A stretch of DNA of 64,000 bases from Adiantum capillus-veneris (taxonomy: Eukaryota > Streptophyta > Polypodiopsida > Polypodiales > Pteridaceae): contig CM043954.1 of the NCBI GenBank assembly GCA_014529385.2, positions 9,564,830-9,628,829 on the forward strand, given 5' to 3'. The notes beneath the pieces are model-generated. The model was not told where the DNA came from. It did not search any database and saw only the letters and a program-made list of their open reading frames with translations. Numbering within the stretch: the first letter of the stretch is position 1; each line of letters opens with the position of its first letter. Positions 45,002 through 57,383 of the stretch are shown piece after piece. A program made the translations under genes and the position numbers.

Positions 45002-45005
45002 AGAG

Positions 45006-45293
45006 GGGTGAAAGCATGTTAACCTGTCGCGCTTTTTGTGCTAGTTAGCAGTTTCAAGTTAGCACATCTTCGAAAAGTTGGGTGTCCGGTAAATTTTATA
45101 CAAATAATATCAAAATTTGTCGGAGGTTGTACATTTGGATTCCTTGTTTCAAGTGCTTTCTATTGATATATCATATGTCATAGATCTTGGAGATGTAGCT
45201 CAAGTTATTGTACTAGTTAGCATATGTCAAAATTGTGCTAGTTAGCATTGTCTGGGACATGAAAAATCATGACAGGTTAACATGCTTTCACCC
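45006..45293 (+). mobile_element. MITE copy 1 (288 bp), GGGTGAAAGCATGTTAA termini
   Basis: Terminal inverted repeats of about 23 bases (GGGTGAAAGCATGTTAACCT...), flanked by AGAG on both sides (45002-45005, 45294-45297). Inner GTGCTAGTTAGCA motifs recur in both orientations. No coding capacity. Confidence 0.88.
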
Positions 45294-45297
45294 AGAG

Positions 45298-45520
45298 GTG
45301 TTTGATTTGATGATGTAGCCTCCGAACAAAATCAGTCAAGTAGTGATGGACCTACTTCTCAAGTGCAAGATACTATTGTTGCTCCAGAGAGAGCAAAGTC
45401 CAGCCATCCGGCACCGAGACGCTCTACAAGAGTACCACGTGCTTGTGCGGTTTATGCCGGGTATACACCACATTTTTTGCAGAGAAAATTTGATCCAGTC
45501 TTTAACCAAGCATCATAGGC
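45298..45520 (+). pseudogene. Ty1/copia fragment, integrase-RT hinge
   Basis: Plus-strand frame reads DVASEQNQSSSDGPTSQVQ then PAPRRSTRVPRACAVYAGY, the Ser/Pro-rich hinge and RRSTR motif typical of copia between integrase and RT. Stop at about 45517. Too short to place further. Confidence 0.65.
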
Positions 45521-46600
45521 TCGATGTTATAGTAAATGGAATCTTGAAGGTGTATATAACTCTCCCCCTTGTAAGATGCTCATCTACGTGATCACCCAAA
45601 GAGGCAAAACCAATGCATTTTTATATACTCTAATGTTTTTAAGAAAGTTTCTACTTTTCATGGTCATCACTTGCATTAAGTCTCTGAGCTCCATAGTCGG
45701 ATCAATCAAAAGAAGAAAGTTATTTTTTCCAGTTTCGCAACAATTCTTCCCCACAAATGTATAAATAGACATGCATTCCACCTTCCATCAGAAAGTGCCA
45801 CAAAGGGAGCATGTGAAATCTAATCAGCCCCAAATGTGATCAATGCATATTCCCTCGTAGAGAGCAAGCATGGACTCATGTATCAAGCTGCTAGTTTTTT
45901 GACATATGCAATGTATATTCCTTAGTAGAGAGCAAGCTTGGACTCATATCAAGCTTATAATTTTTGGATATATACAATGTATAAAAAGACAATGGCTCTT
46001 AACTTTTGTGATATTCCCTCCCTAGAAACACTAAAACAATGTGTGTATGTTTGTGAATAGCATCGTTATCAAAATTTTGAAAAATTCTAGGAATTGGTTT
46101 CCTTTTCATGCCATGTTTCAAAAAACAAAGACAAGTCTTTGGAAAATCAAACCCCAATTTTAGCCTAGGAGGCTATCATCCACAAAAATCCCCACCCAAC
46201 CCACCAATTGTTAGTAAGATTGAAAGAGATCAATGAAAGAATTTATATCAAGTATGTTTGCTCTTACCACTGAATCTGAGTGCATCGATACAATGGATCT
46301 CTTGTACAATATGGTCTTCTTGCAATCAACAAGAAAGTGATAGGAATTTAAGACTTAATTGCTCTCAAAATCAAATTGAGTTTGCAAACACATACTTGAA
46401 ATAATATCTTGGCTTTTACAATTCAATATTCATGTTTGGAAAGAGATCAATGATCAATTCAATCTCTTCTTTAACACAATAAAGTTAGATAGCTTGCTAA
46501 GAAAACAATGGGCTATGATAAAAAAAGTAAGAATTACCTTGATGAAATTATGCTAGTCATGCATTTCTCAATTTGAAAGACTCGTGTCATCCACAATAAA
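45521..46600. other. Unassigned AT-rich segment
   Basis: Short AT-rich frames only, no domain. TATTCC(C)TCGTAGAGAGCAAGC occurs twice (near 45850 and 45915) as a local duplication. Confidence 0.5.
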
Positions 46601-46604
46601 TATG

Positions 46605-46943
46605 TTATGCAATAAGGCACCATATTCTATGGGTTGTTTGGATAGACCATATCCCCTGATTGAATGTATTAGCCTTTGTGGGGGTTAGAACCCATGGTGC
46701 ATGTGCGTACTCTTTTAGACCCTTCTCTGCATGAATGTGGGGCCATAAGTTGCACTTGTACTTTCTCTCTCTTAAGTAGATTTTGGATTGCTTCGTGTCC
46801 TTCAATCCAATAAGAGACTTCCACAAAGTGTGTGACACATGCATAGGATCAAGAAGATGATAATTCTTTAAGTCCTTCCAATACTCTAGACAAAACCATA
46901 TAGACATAGAACAAGCTAGAGTCCTAGGGCGGTCACTTATCAA
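46605..46943 (-). pseudogene. CACTA (En/Spm) tnp2-type transposase fragment
   Basis: A 112-codon minus frame with CLEYWKDLKNYHLLDPMHV, then KSLIGLKDTKQS, LRERKYKCNLWP and APWVLTP. This order (L.YW.DL..RH.LD.MHV, then SLLG.L..K, then LWP, then .Y.LT) is that of plant TNP2 transposases. Only this segment remains. No CACTA terminal repeats were found around it. Confidence 0.65.
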
Positions 46944-47214
46944 AAGCTTCCTATATCACGTGCGTTCAAGAGGTTATTAATAATGCCTCAATATACATAC
47001 TATATTTACACTATGTGCCTATTTAAAAAACCCCCACCCCCCTCTGTATGTATACATTTTGATACATTTTGATCTTTTAATAATCCTCTCCGGTTAACTC
47101 AAGTGATAGCATACACATTCTAAAAAGTGACCGCTCTGGGGCTAGAGCACTTTTTCCTCACCACGCTCATTCTCTTCATTGCTTACAAGATTTGACTCAA
47201 GATCAATGGTAGGC

Positions 47215-47502
47215 GGGTGAAAGCATGTTAACCTGTCATGCTTTTTCATGTCCCGGACAATGCTAACTAGCACAATTTTGACATATGCTAACTAGTACAA
47301 TAACTTGAGCTACATCTCCAAGATCTATGACATATGATATATCATTAGAAAGCACTTGAAACAAGGAATCCAAATGTACAACCTCCGACAAATTTTGATA
47401 TTATTTGTAAAAAATTTATCGGACGCCCAACTTTTTGAAGATGTGCCAACTTGAAACTGCTAACTAGCACAAAAAGCGCGACAAATTAACATGCTTTCAC
47501 CC
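47215..47502 (-). mobile_element. MITE copy 2 (288 bp), inverted relative to copy 1
   Basis: Exactly the same length as copy 1 and with the same ends, but reversed, flanked by AGGC on both sides (47211-47214, 47503-47506). Differences are scattered (for example TTAATTTGTC against TTAACCTGTC). Confidence 0.88.
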
Positions 47503-47506
47503 AGGC

Positions 47507-47880
47507 CCTTTTGTCCACTTTTTATACTAATCCATAAGCGACATCCAAAGTGGACATGTTATTTAGTATAGTAAGTGACCTTAAGGAAAGAATCATCTAT
47601 GCCAAAGATATATGTTTATGTTGAGATGCCTACTATACGTAGATTTCAACCAATCACCAAATAAGGAAAAAACCTTTCTCAAAATTTGGTTGAACACCCT
47701 AAACGCATTGACGATGGGAAATTGCAAAGGAAGAGGGTGTGGTGGCCTCTACACCTCCGCTCGTCCAGACTTTGCGGTCACCTCAGGGTGTGGAATGCGC
47801 ATTGGAAAGGTCATGAAATGGGGGGAGGGGGGGGCATAGGACCACCAAACTTATGATGAAGTTGATATGATACAAAATAA
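47507..47880 (+). other. Unassigned segment with a 75-codon frame
   Basis: The frame 47612-47839 has no recognised domain and an odd composition. I would not call it a gene. Confidence 0.3.
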
Positions 47881-48330
47881 GGGAAACAAGACATATAATG
47901 ACACAAATGTACATAACGCAGCAACTCCTTGTGGTGAAAAAATACAACCCCACTTGGCTAAACTACTCATTATTGCTAGGATCGAAGGCTAGAGAAAGAG
48001 CAATATTTTTGGCCCCACACCAAACTGACCAAGCAGATCAATACACCTCGCTGGTCTTAAGGGATGCCACAGAAGTCACCTGCAAAGTGTAGAACCTCAA
48101 TAGGCCATCACAACAATGATCATGTCATGATAGACATAATTAGGAGGGAGAGAGTGTCGGTAATCAAGGCCAACCATGACATGTATCTCTACAACAAAAC
48201 TACCCATGTAATTAGCCCATAACATTTTTTGTAATTCCTGAGCCAATTAATGAAAGATGGATTAGGGATCTCAAAAATTGTTTAGCAAGTTGTAATATTA
48301 TTCATGCAAAAGCCCGGGCTCATTGCAAAT
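47880..48330 (+). mobile_element. Family C LTR element, 3' end, copy i (truncated)
   Basis: End of an internal ORF (QQLLVVKKYNPTWLNYSLL), a purine-rich tract TAGGAGGGAGAGAG, then TGTCGGTAATCAAGGCC at 48155, matching the LTR start of copies ii and iii. The LTR breaks off near 48330. Confidence 0.7.
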
Positions 48331-48439
48331 CATATATGTTCATCTGTGTCCAAAGTTTTCAACCCAATCAATGTATACATAGTACAACTTACTTTATTGA
48401 GTTACCTAAGCTTAGGGGGATTGGGTTGACAGATTGTTA

Positions 48440-49065
48440 CCTGATTGCTTCTGACAAATCATACATTGTTAGAACTCAAACACCAAGCGCAAATGCTCTA
48501 AGTGTTCTTTATGTGTCTTATTGTACACTGGAATGTCATCTAGAAAAACTACAACAAATTTTCCCAAATATGATGTAATACACTGTCCATTACTATCATA
48601 AATGTCGCTAGAGCATTGGTTAGCCCAAAGGGAATAACAAAAAACTCAAATTTCCCAAAACGGGTCCTAAATGTTGTCTTCGTAACATCTTCTAACTTGA
48701 TTCTAACCTGATGATACCCTAACCTCAGGTCGATCTTTGAAAATACCTTAGACCCAAAGAGTTGTTCAAATAGCTCATCCATATACGGCATTGGGTATTT
48801 GTTCTTAATTGTAATATGATTAATAACTCTATAATCTACACACATACGCATAGATCCATCTTTCTTCTTTACCAGAATATTGGGGGATTCCCATGAACTT
48901 GAACTAAGCCGAATAAATTTGTCCAAATATTCATTTAGTTTTTTTTCCACCTCTTGTGCCTTGGAGTGTCTAAGTCTATAAGCAGGCTTGCTTATAGGTT
49001 TTTACCCTAGCATAACTTCGATGCCATGGTCCACTTCTCTTGATGGTGGCAAATCATCACGTAGT
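48440..49065 (-). pseudogene. Ty3/gypsy reverse transcriptase fragment
   Basis: Reads LPPSREVDHGIEV (near 49045), then [30 protein letters not shown] (catalytic Asp kept), [12 protein letters not shown] and, after a frame shift near 48560, [13 protein letters not shown] with the catalytic pair. It ends in the truncated family C copy. Confidence 0.9.
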
Positions 49066-49480
49066 TCATGTGGAAATACATAGGAGGCCAAGAACAAATA
49101 AGATCAACGCAAAACATAAGTGGGCTTGGTGCTCTATTAGAATCCTATGGTGATGTTGATTTGGAATCCGGCCAGCAAAGCAGATCCTACACATAGTAGT
49201 ATGGGCACAGTGGAGGTGGGTCCATGCAGTAAGAGATGGATGTATCTATGACTGTCACTAAAACTATGATTGGTGATGAGGAAGTTCGAAACCAACCATC
49301 CACCTCTGCTCAATGGAGGGAAGTTCCAGATGATGAAAGACTCATCGTATAGGAGGAAGATAATTTGAGAGCTACACTTCACACGGAAACAGAAAGATGC
49401 GTCTAAATTCGGATTGAGCATGTTAAAGAATTTGGGACATAGTCTCTTGGATTGAGAAAAAATCCAGAAGAAATGGATAG
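49066..49480 (+). other. Likely internal region of family C copy ii
   Basis: Plus-strand frame with many stops, upstream of the recognisable family C ORF. No domain seen. Confidence 0.35.
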
Positions 49481-49499
49481 CTCCCATGCTTCCATATCC

Positions 49500-50951
49500 T
49501 CTCTTTAACTATAAAAGCATCCAGATCAAGAAGCGGCTAGTGCAAGAAACGCAAAAAGCTATTATAGATTTATATTTGGATGATGCTGATGAAGAAAAAA
49601 AGAAACGCATAGTGGATAGTCAGCCAAAGTAGAGATCGGCATGGCTAAGGGCCCATCCTGATTACATTGTCCACTTGGTATCCATACCAAAGTCTTTGCA
49701 GAGAGACCCAACTTATTGCTCTCTGTCATGAATGTACATAACTCAACAGTTTCTTGTGGTGAAAAAATACCACCCCACTTGGCTAAATTACTCATTATTG
49801 CCAGGATCGGAGGCTAGAGAAAGAGCAATATTTTTGGGCCCATACCGACTGACCAAGCAGCTCGATACACCTCGTTGCTCTTAAGGGATGCCGCAGAAGT
49901 CACCTGACAAGTGTAGAACCTCAATAGGCCATCACAACAATGATCATGTCATAGCAGACATACTTACGAGGGAGAGAGTGTCGTTAATCAAGGCCAACCA
50001 CGACATGTATCTCTACAACAAAATTACCCATGTAATTAGCCCATATCATTTTTTGTAATTTCTGAGCCAATTAATGAAAGATGGATTAGGGATATCAAGA
50101 ATCGTTGAGCAATTTGTAATATTATTCATACAGAAGCTCGGGTGCTCATTGCACTTCCAATTTGTAAATACTGAGTGGGATGGGATCACGTTTTTAAAGC
50201 CTTTGTAAATGCCAAGTGACCTTAATATATAAGGCACTTAGGTCTTTTGTAAAGTTTAGGATTTCAATGAGAAGATAATGTTTATGAATACTCTATGTCG
50301 TGAGTAAGAGAGCGACAATTGGTGTGCTTTTATCGACTTGCTATGCGCCGCTTGATCATGCGATCAACGGAACTGACAACACCACCGAGGTAGCATCAAG
50401 AAGAGCTACATGTCCATAGCCAACATTGCACGCGATGCGCACAGAATGAGTTCGCCTGCTATGAGCTAAATCTAATCGTAAGTATCATGTATGATCTCTG
50501 TTTTGAACGATCAAGTAATTATTAGAACTAGGGCAAGAAGCTCTACGTGTGGAGAGCTTCAAATTTAGGTTTTATAGAAGTTTGAGAAATTTGTCGTGTA
50601 ATCGATTGCGACTGTGTTTGATAGGTTTAGGGTTAGGGTTTTAACTCTAGAGTCTTGGGGATAGGGGTATCCTAGTAGGGGATGACGCCTTTCAAGTTTT
50701 TATCAATTCTGAATTTGTCTGAGATGTTTGGTAATGATTGGGAATCTGTAGGTTAGTGGTATAGTAGCAGAGTTAACGTCCTTGTCATAGACTTCATCAT
50801 TAGCAAGTGTGTATGTGTGGGTTGGTCTTGGATTGACAAGCTAACGGGATTGTCTATGTGCACCTACCGCGTCAGTTGTGGCCATGTTAGACATTTATGT
50901 TGAGAGGATGTGGAGTAGCACTTTTCAGGTGTGAGGTTCTCCCGCAACACA
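49500..50951 (+). mobile_element. Family C LTR element, 3' end, copy ii, with full LTR 49979-50951
   Basis: Internal ORF segment RSAWLRAHPDYIVHLV and QQFLVVKKYHPTWLNYSLL, purine tract CGAGGGAGAGAG, then a 973-bp LTR from TGTCGTTAATC to CGCAACACA. A TATA-like box TATATAAGGC lies near 50225 between GACCT and AGGTC arms. The LTR interrupts a gypsy remnant on its right. Confidence 0.75.
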
Positions 50952-51395
50952 TAGATCATTCCCTCTCTTTCGGTTTTTTTGTAATTTTTCTCTGCACTGT
51001 TGAGTTGCCTAATGGCATAGCTAATAGGAAAGTCCATATTGCCCTCAAAAAGGTTGTGCTAACTTTGCAGGCAATAGCAAACGTTGAAGCGTCAACATGC
51101 ACATTAAATGTTTTGTCCAATCAAAGGATTTTAAAATTGATGCAGACATCAATGATTCTTTCAACTTATTAAATGAATCATCACACTCTTCCATCCATAT
51201 GAAGACAATGATTAGACAATATAAAGGTTTTTCTATTATGACATACATGTAGATAACCCTTTGATAGTATCCGCAATGTCCCATAAAAGACTGAACCTCT
51301 TTTACTATGGTTGGCCTTGGTAGTTTAAGGATTACCTTTACCTTGTCTTCATTGGTGGATATACCGTTTGCAGACATTATAAGTCCAAACCACAC
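50952..51395 (-). pseudogene. Ty3/gypsy RT-RNase H connection fragment
   Basis: Minus strand reads LIMSANGISTNEDKVKVIL, VQSFMGHCGYYQRV and the start of RNase H (AKLAQPF, then a frame with RQLNSAEKNY-like residues near 50985). It is cut at 50951 by the family C LTR. Confidence 0.8.
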
Positions 51396-51568
51396 ACATT
51401 GTGATCATTCATGTGTGCTACTAACTAAATGGAAATATAAAACTATATATAGGTAGTTGAGTGATCTGACCAACATGTATAGTTAGTTTTGAATGGTTAG
51501 TAGCACCGTTTAAGGATCCTTTTCTACATGGAGTGAATGAGAGAGAGGGAGGGAGAGAGGTCAAATAA

Positions 51569-51991
51569 TCACTTTTTAAGTATGGTGCATTGTGCTCTAA
51601 GAATTTCAAATGATAACAATTCTTTAAGTAATTCTAAGAAATCACTTTTGATTTCACTAAAAGAGAGTTCATTTATCTCAAGCATACAATTTAGAGTGTC
51701 AACAACAACATTGTGGCCTCTACGATACCATAACATGCAGTTAGACTCTTGAACAATTCCATCCACCTGGCCTTGCAAATTGGATTCCTAAGAACACCAT
51801 TTCATGATCCCTTGGTCAAAGGAAATTTCAAATTGTGCACCATATAAGTAACATCTCCATTTTTGTAAATCATAGATAATAGTAGAAGGATCTCTTTCAT
51901 AATCAGAGTAATTATGCTGAGCTCTATCAAGTTTTTTTCTCTCAAAGGCACAACATACTACTATACTGACATTTTGTAGATAAAAAATCAT
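51569..51991 (-). pseudogene. Ty3/gypsy RNase H fragment
   Basis: Reads KKLDRAQHNYSDYERD, LQKWRCYLYGAQFEI (51788-51991) and, after a break, CMLWYRRGHNVVVDTLNCM (51569-51778), where NVVADALSR is the usual form. A different element from the fragment at 50952-51395, because both cover the RNase H start. Confidence 0.8.
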
Positions 51992-52223
51992 TAGTCGCGA
52001 TTATTCTTTCCCTACTTCCTCAACATTGTGCCATGTGCTCAACTCACCAGGCTCTCACCACCATGAGCCGGCCACCATGACCTATTGTATCATCTGACGA
52101 TTCACATCATGTGAATGAAAAGGGTGGAAATGGCATCACGACTACACAACATGAAGAAAGGAGAGGATTGCACCTGTGTTTTAGCTATTGGACCCATCAT
52201 TGCACACAGACAACATGCAAGGG

Positions 52224-52225
<2 letters not shown>
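51992..52225. other. Unassigned segment
   Basis: No feature recognised. Confidence 0.4.

Positions 52226-52280
<55 letters not shown>
52226..52280 (+). repeat. (GA)n microsatellite
   Basis: Pure GA run, followed closely by a TTAA-element remnant. Confidence 0.95.
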
Positions 52281-52283
<3 letters not shown>

Positions 52284-52320
52284 TATGGTTGTAGAAAGAG
52301 ATTGTGATTTATACATATAA

Positions 52321-52790
52321 CACTAGATTGGTATCAGGACACTTTTATGTCCTGTTAACCAAGTAATTCCTAGAATTATTGTAGAATATGCTAATTGGGT
52401 TTTTGAATGCTTGATATCCACAAAGATAGCTTATGAGCTGAAAAAAACTGGGAAATTTTTTGGGCTATTGATGTCAGCTCTAACATTGATTTTGACAAGG
52501 ATTTACCAACCTAAAATGTCCCAAAAAAATGGGTGTTTTTTTTTTACCATATTCCATAAATTGGCCATATACCACCCTAGAAAACGCTTCTAAGTGGCTT
52601 CTACGGTGCTACATAATTAGTCTTTGTCATTTTAATGGTTTTCTAATGCTTCTAAGGTATGACAAGCGTATATATTCAAATATATGGCCTAATTATCACA
52701 AATTTTCCATGCAGATAAAGGGGGAATTTTTACACTTTCATGAGTTTTTTGGATATGTATATACTATAGAAAGGTAGTTTTAATTGTGTA
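52321..52790 (+). mobile_element. TTAA-element relative, 5' end only
   Basis: CACTAGATTGGTATCAGGAC at 52321 and the palindrome GGACACTTTTATGTCC match the left end of 35698-37019. Similarity continues (TATGAGCTGAAAAAAACT; TACCACCCTAGAA) to about 52700. The flank is ATAA, not TTAA, and no right terminus is seen, so it is old and truncated. Confidence 0.7.
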
Positions 52791-53220
52791 TATAGTCTCA
52801 AAGAGATATGTTCACGAATTGGGCTGAGCATCAGAGGAAGCTTATCAAATTGTACAAAATGTTGCTCTAGTACCACATCATAGCCAAGAAGATACCTCCA
52901 TAAAAAAATGAGACAACGGTATGGATTTGGACATTCAGTGGCTAACTGAGAGATTATTAAGAGCCAGAGAAGAGGCCAATCAAGCGGCCTATGGCACTTG
53001 GTTGGCCATTGCCTATTGGGGTACTTAGTTAGCTAGAGCATGGGTGAGATCAAACCCAACTATGGTAGAATAAATACTAGGGGGTTGACGCAAGCGCCAA
53101 TGGTTGCATTTGTTTGAAAAGATCAAGGCACCTAACTTATATCGAGTTATCCTGCGTAGCTCTTCCACTGTTGAACGTTTGGAGTTTATGGAAACTGAAA
53201 AAGGTGAGCCCTATGATAGA

Positions 53221-53361
53221 TAGGTAGTAGAAGGCCTCCATTATGATCAGGATTAGGATCTCATGAAGGTGATAGCCAAGCACCAAATAGGTAGGTAGTA
53301 GAAGGCCTCCATTTTGATCAGGATTAGGATCCCATGAAGGTGATAGACAAGCACCATGAGC
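53221..53361 (+). repeat. 71-bp tandem duplication
   Basis: TAGGTAGTAGAAGGCCTCCA begins at 53221 and again at 53292; the two units differ at only a few bases. Confidence 0.9.
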
Positions 53362-54918
53362 ATCAGAAAACCTAAGCTAGGAAGAGAAGGGCCAACAGGG
53401 CTTTGGCCAAGTGAGAATACAAAGATTCGTGCTGAGAATCTGATAGCGATTGAGATGCTGAATCGCATGTCAATTCAAAAAAAGGGAGAATAATGTTAAG
53501 GCAAGAAGCCAAATGTGGGTGGTTACAATCAAGAAACATGAACCAAGAATGACAATGGTGGACCATATGCTGATAAAAGGGGACGATGTCACACTATGTA
53601 GGGGCGATAGGCTAAGGATGAAAGCTTGAAAAATACTAGGGCAACGTTGGGTAGGGGGGTAGGGTTGCAGTTGTGTGAGTACATAGTTGCTCCGGGCACC
53701 ATTGTTATAGGCATTCTGGTTTACACCATCTCCTTGTATACAGAAGATTCATAATATGATCAAACTTTGAGTCTCGTCTTGTGTGTTCTCTTCATGTTTA
53801 ATCAGTCATCTATGTGTTACTGACATAGCCCTGGAGCTATAGCCAAAGTTGACTAACCCATTGACAGAGCTTCAACTGGTTGTATCTGAGGCTCAATAGA
53901 GACTACTCTAACGGATTTTTTGTAGACTTCTTGCCATAGTTTTGGCTTGATTGCCATACATTTTGATGCATTTGCAGTAACTGGTTTCAGGCAATGATTG
54001 ATTCCCTCTTGTTGTAGTCACGGTTACTCCCATATTGATGCATTTACGGTTTAGGCTATTTGGAATTCTTCTTGGATTGACAAGTCCATGGATGCGACTC
54101 ATGAGAGATAGAGCTCTTGGTCATGCCAATCTTTGAGATGTTGGCATTGTGGTAATATAAGGCACATTTGACAACATTGGTTCAACCGTATGAGGTAGCA
54201 TACGAGATCTTTGCCTGATGTAGACAGGGCTTTGACGCATGTTAGAGAGAGAATTGCAATGAATGATTATGCCAGTGCTGGTGATGACACTTTTGCTTAT
54301 AGTTTACCTCTTTCCTACTTTTGGTCTCTAGATGGCACACTTTCTTCTTGACGGTTGCTAGATGGGGACATACTCTTCCATGTCACACCATGTCATGAGT
54401 GGTTTAATAGCTTTTCTAGTGGTTGTATGCATCTTGCTGATGATTTGCATATGACATTTAGGGGGTAGGAGATGTTGTATGTCCTTGCCTAGTGGTGCAT
54501 CATATACACTTCATTGTGTGCAGTTCATTCCTGAGATGAGATAGAGCATTCTCTCTATGAGAAAGTGGTTGTGAGGTATTTCTTGCAGATTAGTCTTTTC
54601 AAATGCAGTTGGGATTCCTTGAGCCTGTAAAGGCTTAGTTTACCCATTGCACATTTCTTATGTTTGAGATGACAAGTGTCTCAGTCATGTTATACACATG
54701 TAGTGAGCGGGAGACTAGATGTGTCTCTTTTGTAGATGTTGTGCATGACTTTGTGGATTCAGAGGTAAAGTGACTTTACCCTAGTGAGTCACAACACATT
54801 GAGTATGTTGCTTTGCAGAAAATAGGAAGGGAGCAAGAGTTGATGCAGATTCCTTTTGCATGAGAGCTCCAGGATAATGTTGTGCAAGGTTTGTCTACAG
54901 ATGCAAAGGTAGAGCAGC

Positions 54919-54988
54919 TGATGAATCACCTTGTTATGTCTCACTAGAGAAAGATTGCTCTAGTGAGACACAACAAGGTGATTCATCA
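54919..54988. repeat. Near-perfect 31-bp inverted repeat
   Basis: Arms 54919-54949 and 54958-54988 (TGATGAATCACCTTGTT... and ...AACAAGGTGATTCATCA) pair with one mismatch around an 8-base loop. Confidence 0.92.
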
Positions 54989-55396
54989 TGCCCGACAATG
55001 GAGAAGGAGAGGATGTACATGGAGTTCTTTGACATGCTCATCCACGAGGCTGACATGGTTATGCCAAGGTATATGGTTGTTGCTCCCATGGAGTCAGAGG
55101 TGAGATAGCCATTTATGACTAGTCTTGCTGATGCACATAGTGCAAAAATGTTGACACGAGTGCCAGAGACACTTTGGCAGAGATTATGTAGTTTTTGTTA
55201 GCCTTTGGAAGCAGTTAGGTGCACGAGTTGAGTGCCTGCCTTGGGGTTTGTGGAAGGAAGGAAGGAGAGAGGTTGAAAATTTAGGGAAGCGAGGGGATCC
55301 CCCGCTGACAAAGAGCTAACTATGGATAAGATTCAGGCTCTTATAGATAGTGATCTCACCCTTGTGTCCCATGTTTTGAGGAATGTTTGACAAAGA

Positions 55397-55940
55397 TTGC
55401 AAATTATAATTTCAAAAAATTGGGAGTTGGATACACCTAACATGGATTTAGAAGATGACAACCAACAACTGACACTAAAGCTTTTAGAAGCAAAAACTAA
55501 ACTGGCAAAAGCACTGAAAAAGCTACAAGCTGCTCAAAATCAGGTTAGTACCTTAGAACATGCCACGCAAGATTTGGAAGTGAGCTCCGCATATGTAGAA
55601 GAAGAGAACAAGTGGTTGACGTGGGATTTGGACTTGGCTAAAGAAGATACAAAGTATACAGAAGAACTTAATGAAGAGGGGGGGAAATAAATAACTAGGC
55701 TCCATGATGACACCTATGCCCTTCAAAGCCAGGTGGATATCCATGCCCAAGAAGTGGAAATATTAAGGAAGGAAAGGGGCGATACCATACCTTCACCAAC
55801 AACCCCTACCTTGGATACCATTCAGATTAAAGATCTCATGAAAGAGCTAGCATTAGAAAGACGACAAAGACGACACATAGCAGAAAGGATCTATGAGGAC
55901 AAAGGATGATTAAGGAGAGAAATAGAAGTGCTCAGAGGGG
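55397..55940 (+). pseudogene. Coiled-coil protein fragment within family C
   Basis: The open frame 55397-55690 encodes long heptad-like stretches (LKLLEAKTKLAKALKKLQAAQ, then VSTLEHATQDLEVSS). Similar charged helices continue after a stop to about 55940 (LALERRQRRHIAERIYED). There is no catalytic motif. In position it could be a gag-like or accessory protein of family C. Confidence 0.5.
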
Positions 55941-57362
55941 CCGGTCCAAGTTAAGTAGTGACGATACAAGAAGACCAAGGATTGAAAGCTGAGAATGAAG
56001 CCCTTAAAAACCAAATCAAAGAATTGTAAGCACATGTAGAGAAGGATATGAAAGAGAAAGAGGAATTCAAGGAGCTTAGAAGACTGAATCATAAATTGGT
56101 ACAACAACTCATCAGATACTAAGTCAAGATGAAAGATCCAGATGACAAAGATGAAGGTGGACAAGGAGGCCAGGCCCAATGCTGCACAACGTAGAATCTC
56201 GGTGGCCTCAGCTCCTTAGAGGATGCCTACGGAGGAGGTGAGTTTGAGTACAACCAACAAGGTGGATTTGATCCACCTCAATATCAAAAAGATAAAGGAG
56301 AATGAATCCAACAACCTACTAAAGAGGTAATTGAAATTGTAGCTGAGAGTTTGATTGATGAAGAGCCTAAAGAGGATCAATCCTCTACATCGACAACTCT
56401 TATTGATTTACCTAAAGATGAAAGGATAACAACTGATGAAGAAGAAAAAATAAGGGCAACGTTGAGGACGAAGAGTGATAGATGCTAAAGGGAGGCCATG
56501 ACTTTTGAAAGAAAGATCTTGCCAATGCTTGAAAAAAGCAACTTGGATAGAGAGGAGCTAAGAAGATGGTGGATAGATTCGATGCTACCTTATCCACTTC
56601 TAAAGTACAAAATACTGTAGATAAAGAAATAGCTTGAGAAAGAAATGGCAGAGGCAGTTACTGGCATGAACAGTCTAGTGCTAATGATGATACAAAGAGA
56701 AAACTTGTGGACAACCAACCTAAATGGAGAGCAGCATGGCTGAGAGCCCATCTTGACTACCTTGTATACCTAGTGTCCGCCCCAAAGTCATGGAAAAGGG
56801 ACCCTACATTCTGACCACTGCCTAGAATTTACACACCATGGCAATTCCTCTTCGTCAAGAAAGACCACCCCTCATGGACAAATTATCCAAAGTTGTCAAG
56901 ACCGACGACTAGAGAGAGAATAGATAGAGATTATATGAAAAAAACCCTAAAGGGCGCCATTGACACCTTCCTTGGCTCGACCTATTGTGTCGCATGCTGG
57001 TAAAGATATGAAAAACTCTTTTGGCTTGCAATGCCACTTTCAAACTCAGCATTTTGTACCATTCTTCTTATTTCAACCCCATCCGCAACCAAGATGACCT
57101 CTCCTACGACCTCAATAAACCACCTTTAAAAGATACCCTCTACAACTAATACAGAAGAATCATCTTTTTGTCAAGCGATCACCTCCAAATTTTTCAAGAG
57201 GCAGTCTAGACAGGATTCTTTGCAATAAAGAAAAACATTTTTGGACCTACACCAATTGATTTCGCAGCAAGGTATATATCACTCATTGACAAGGATAATA
57301 CTAGCCTATCCCAAAGCTTGTGGCTACCATGTCTGTAATCATGTTATGGTAGGCATCATTTA

Positions 57363-57383
57363 GGGGGGGGGGGGGGGGGGGGG
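57363..57383 (+). repeat. Poly-G run, part of family C polypurine tract
   Basis: 21 consecutive G just before GAGGAGTAG and the LTR start. In copies i and ii the same place holds GGAGGGAGAGAG, so the run is an expanded polypurine tract. Confidence 0.9.

Noticed and set aside
48336-52000. A single gypsy element with pol blocks in scrambled order
   Set aside because: RT (48440-49065), connection (50952-51395) and RNase H (51569-51991) are in the wrong order for the minus strand, but the last two overlap at the RNase H start, so they are pieces of different elements.
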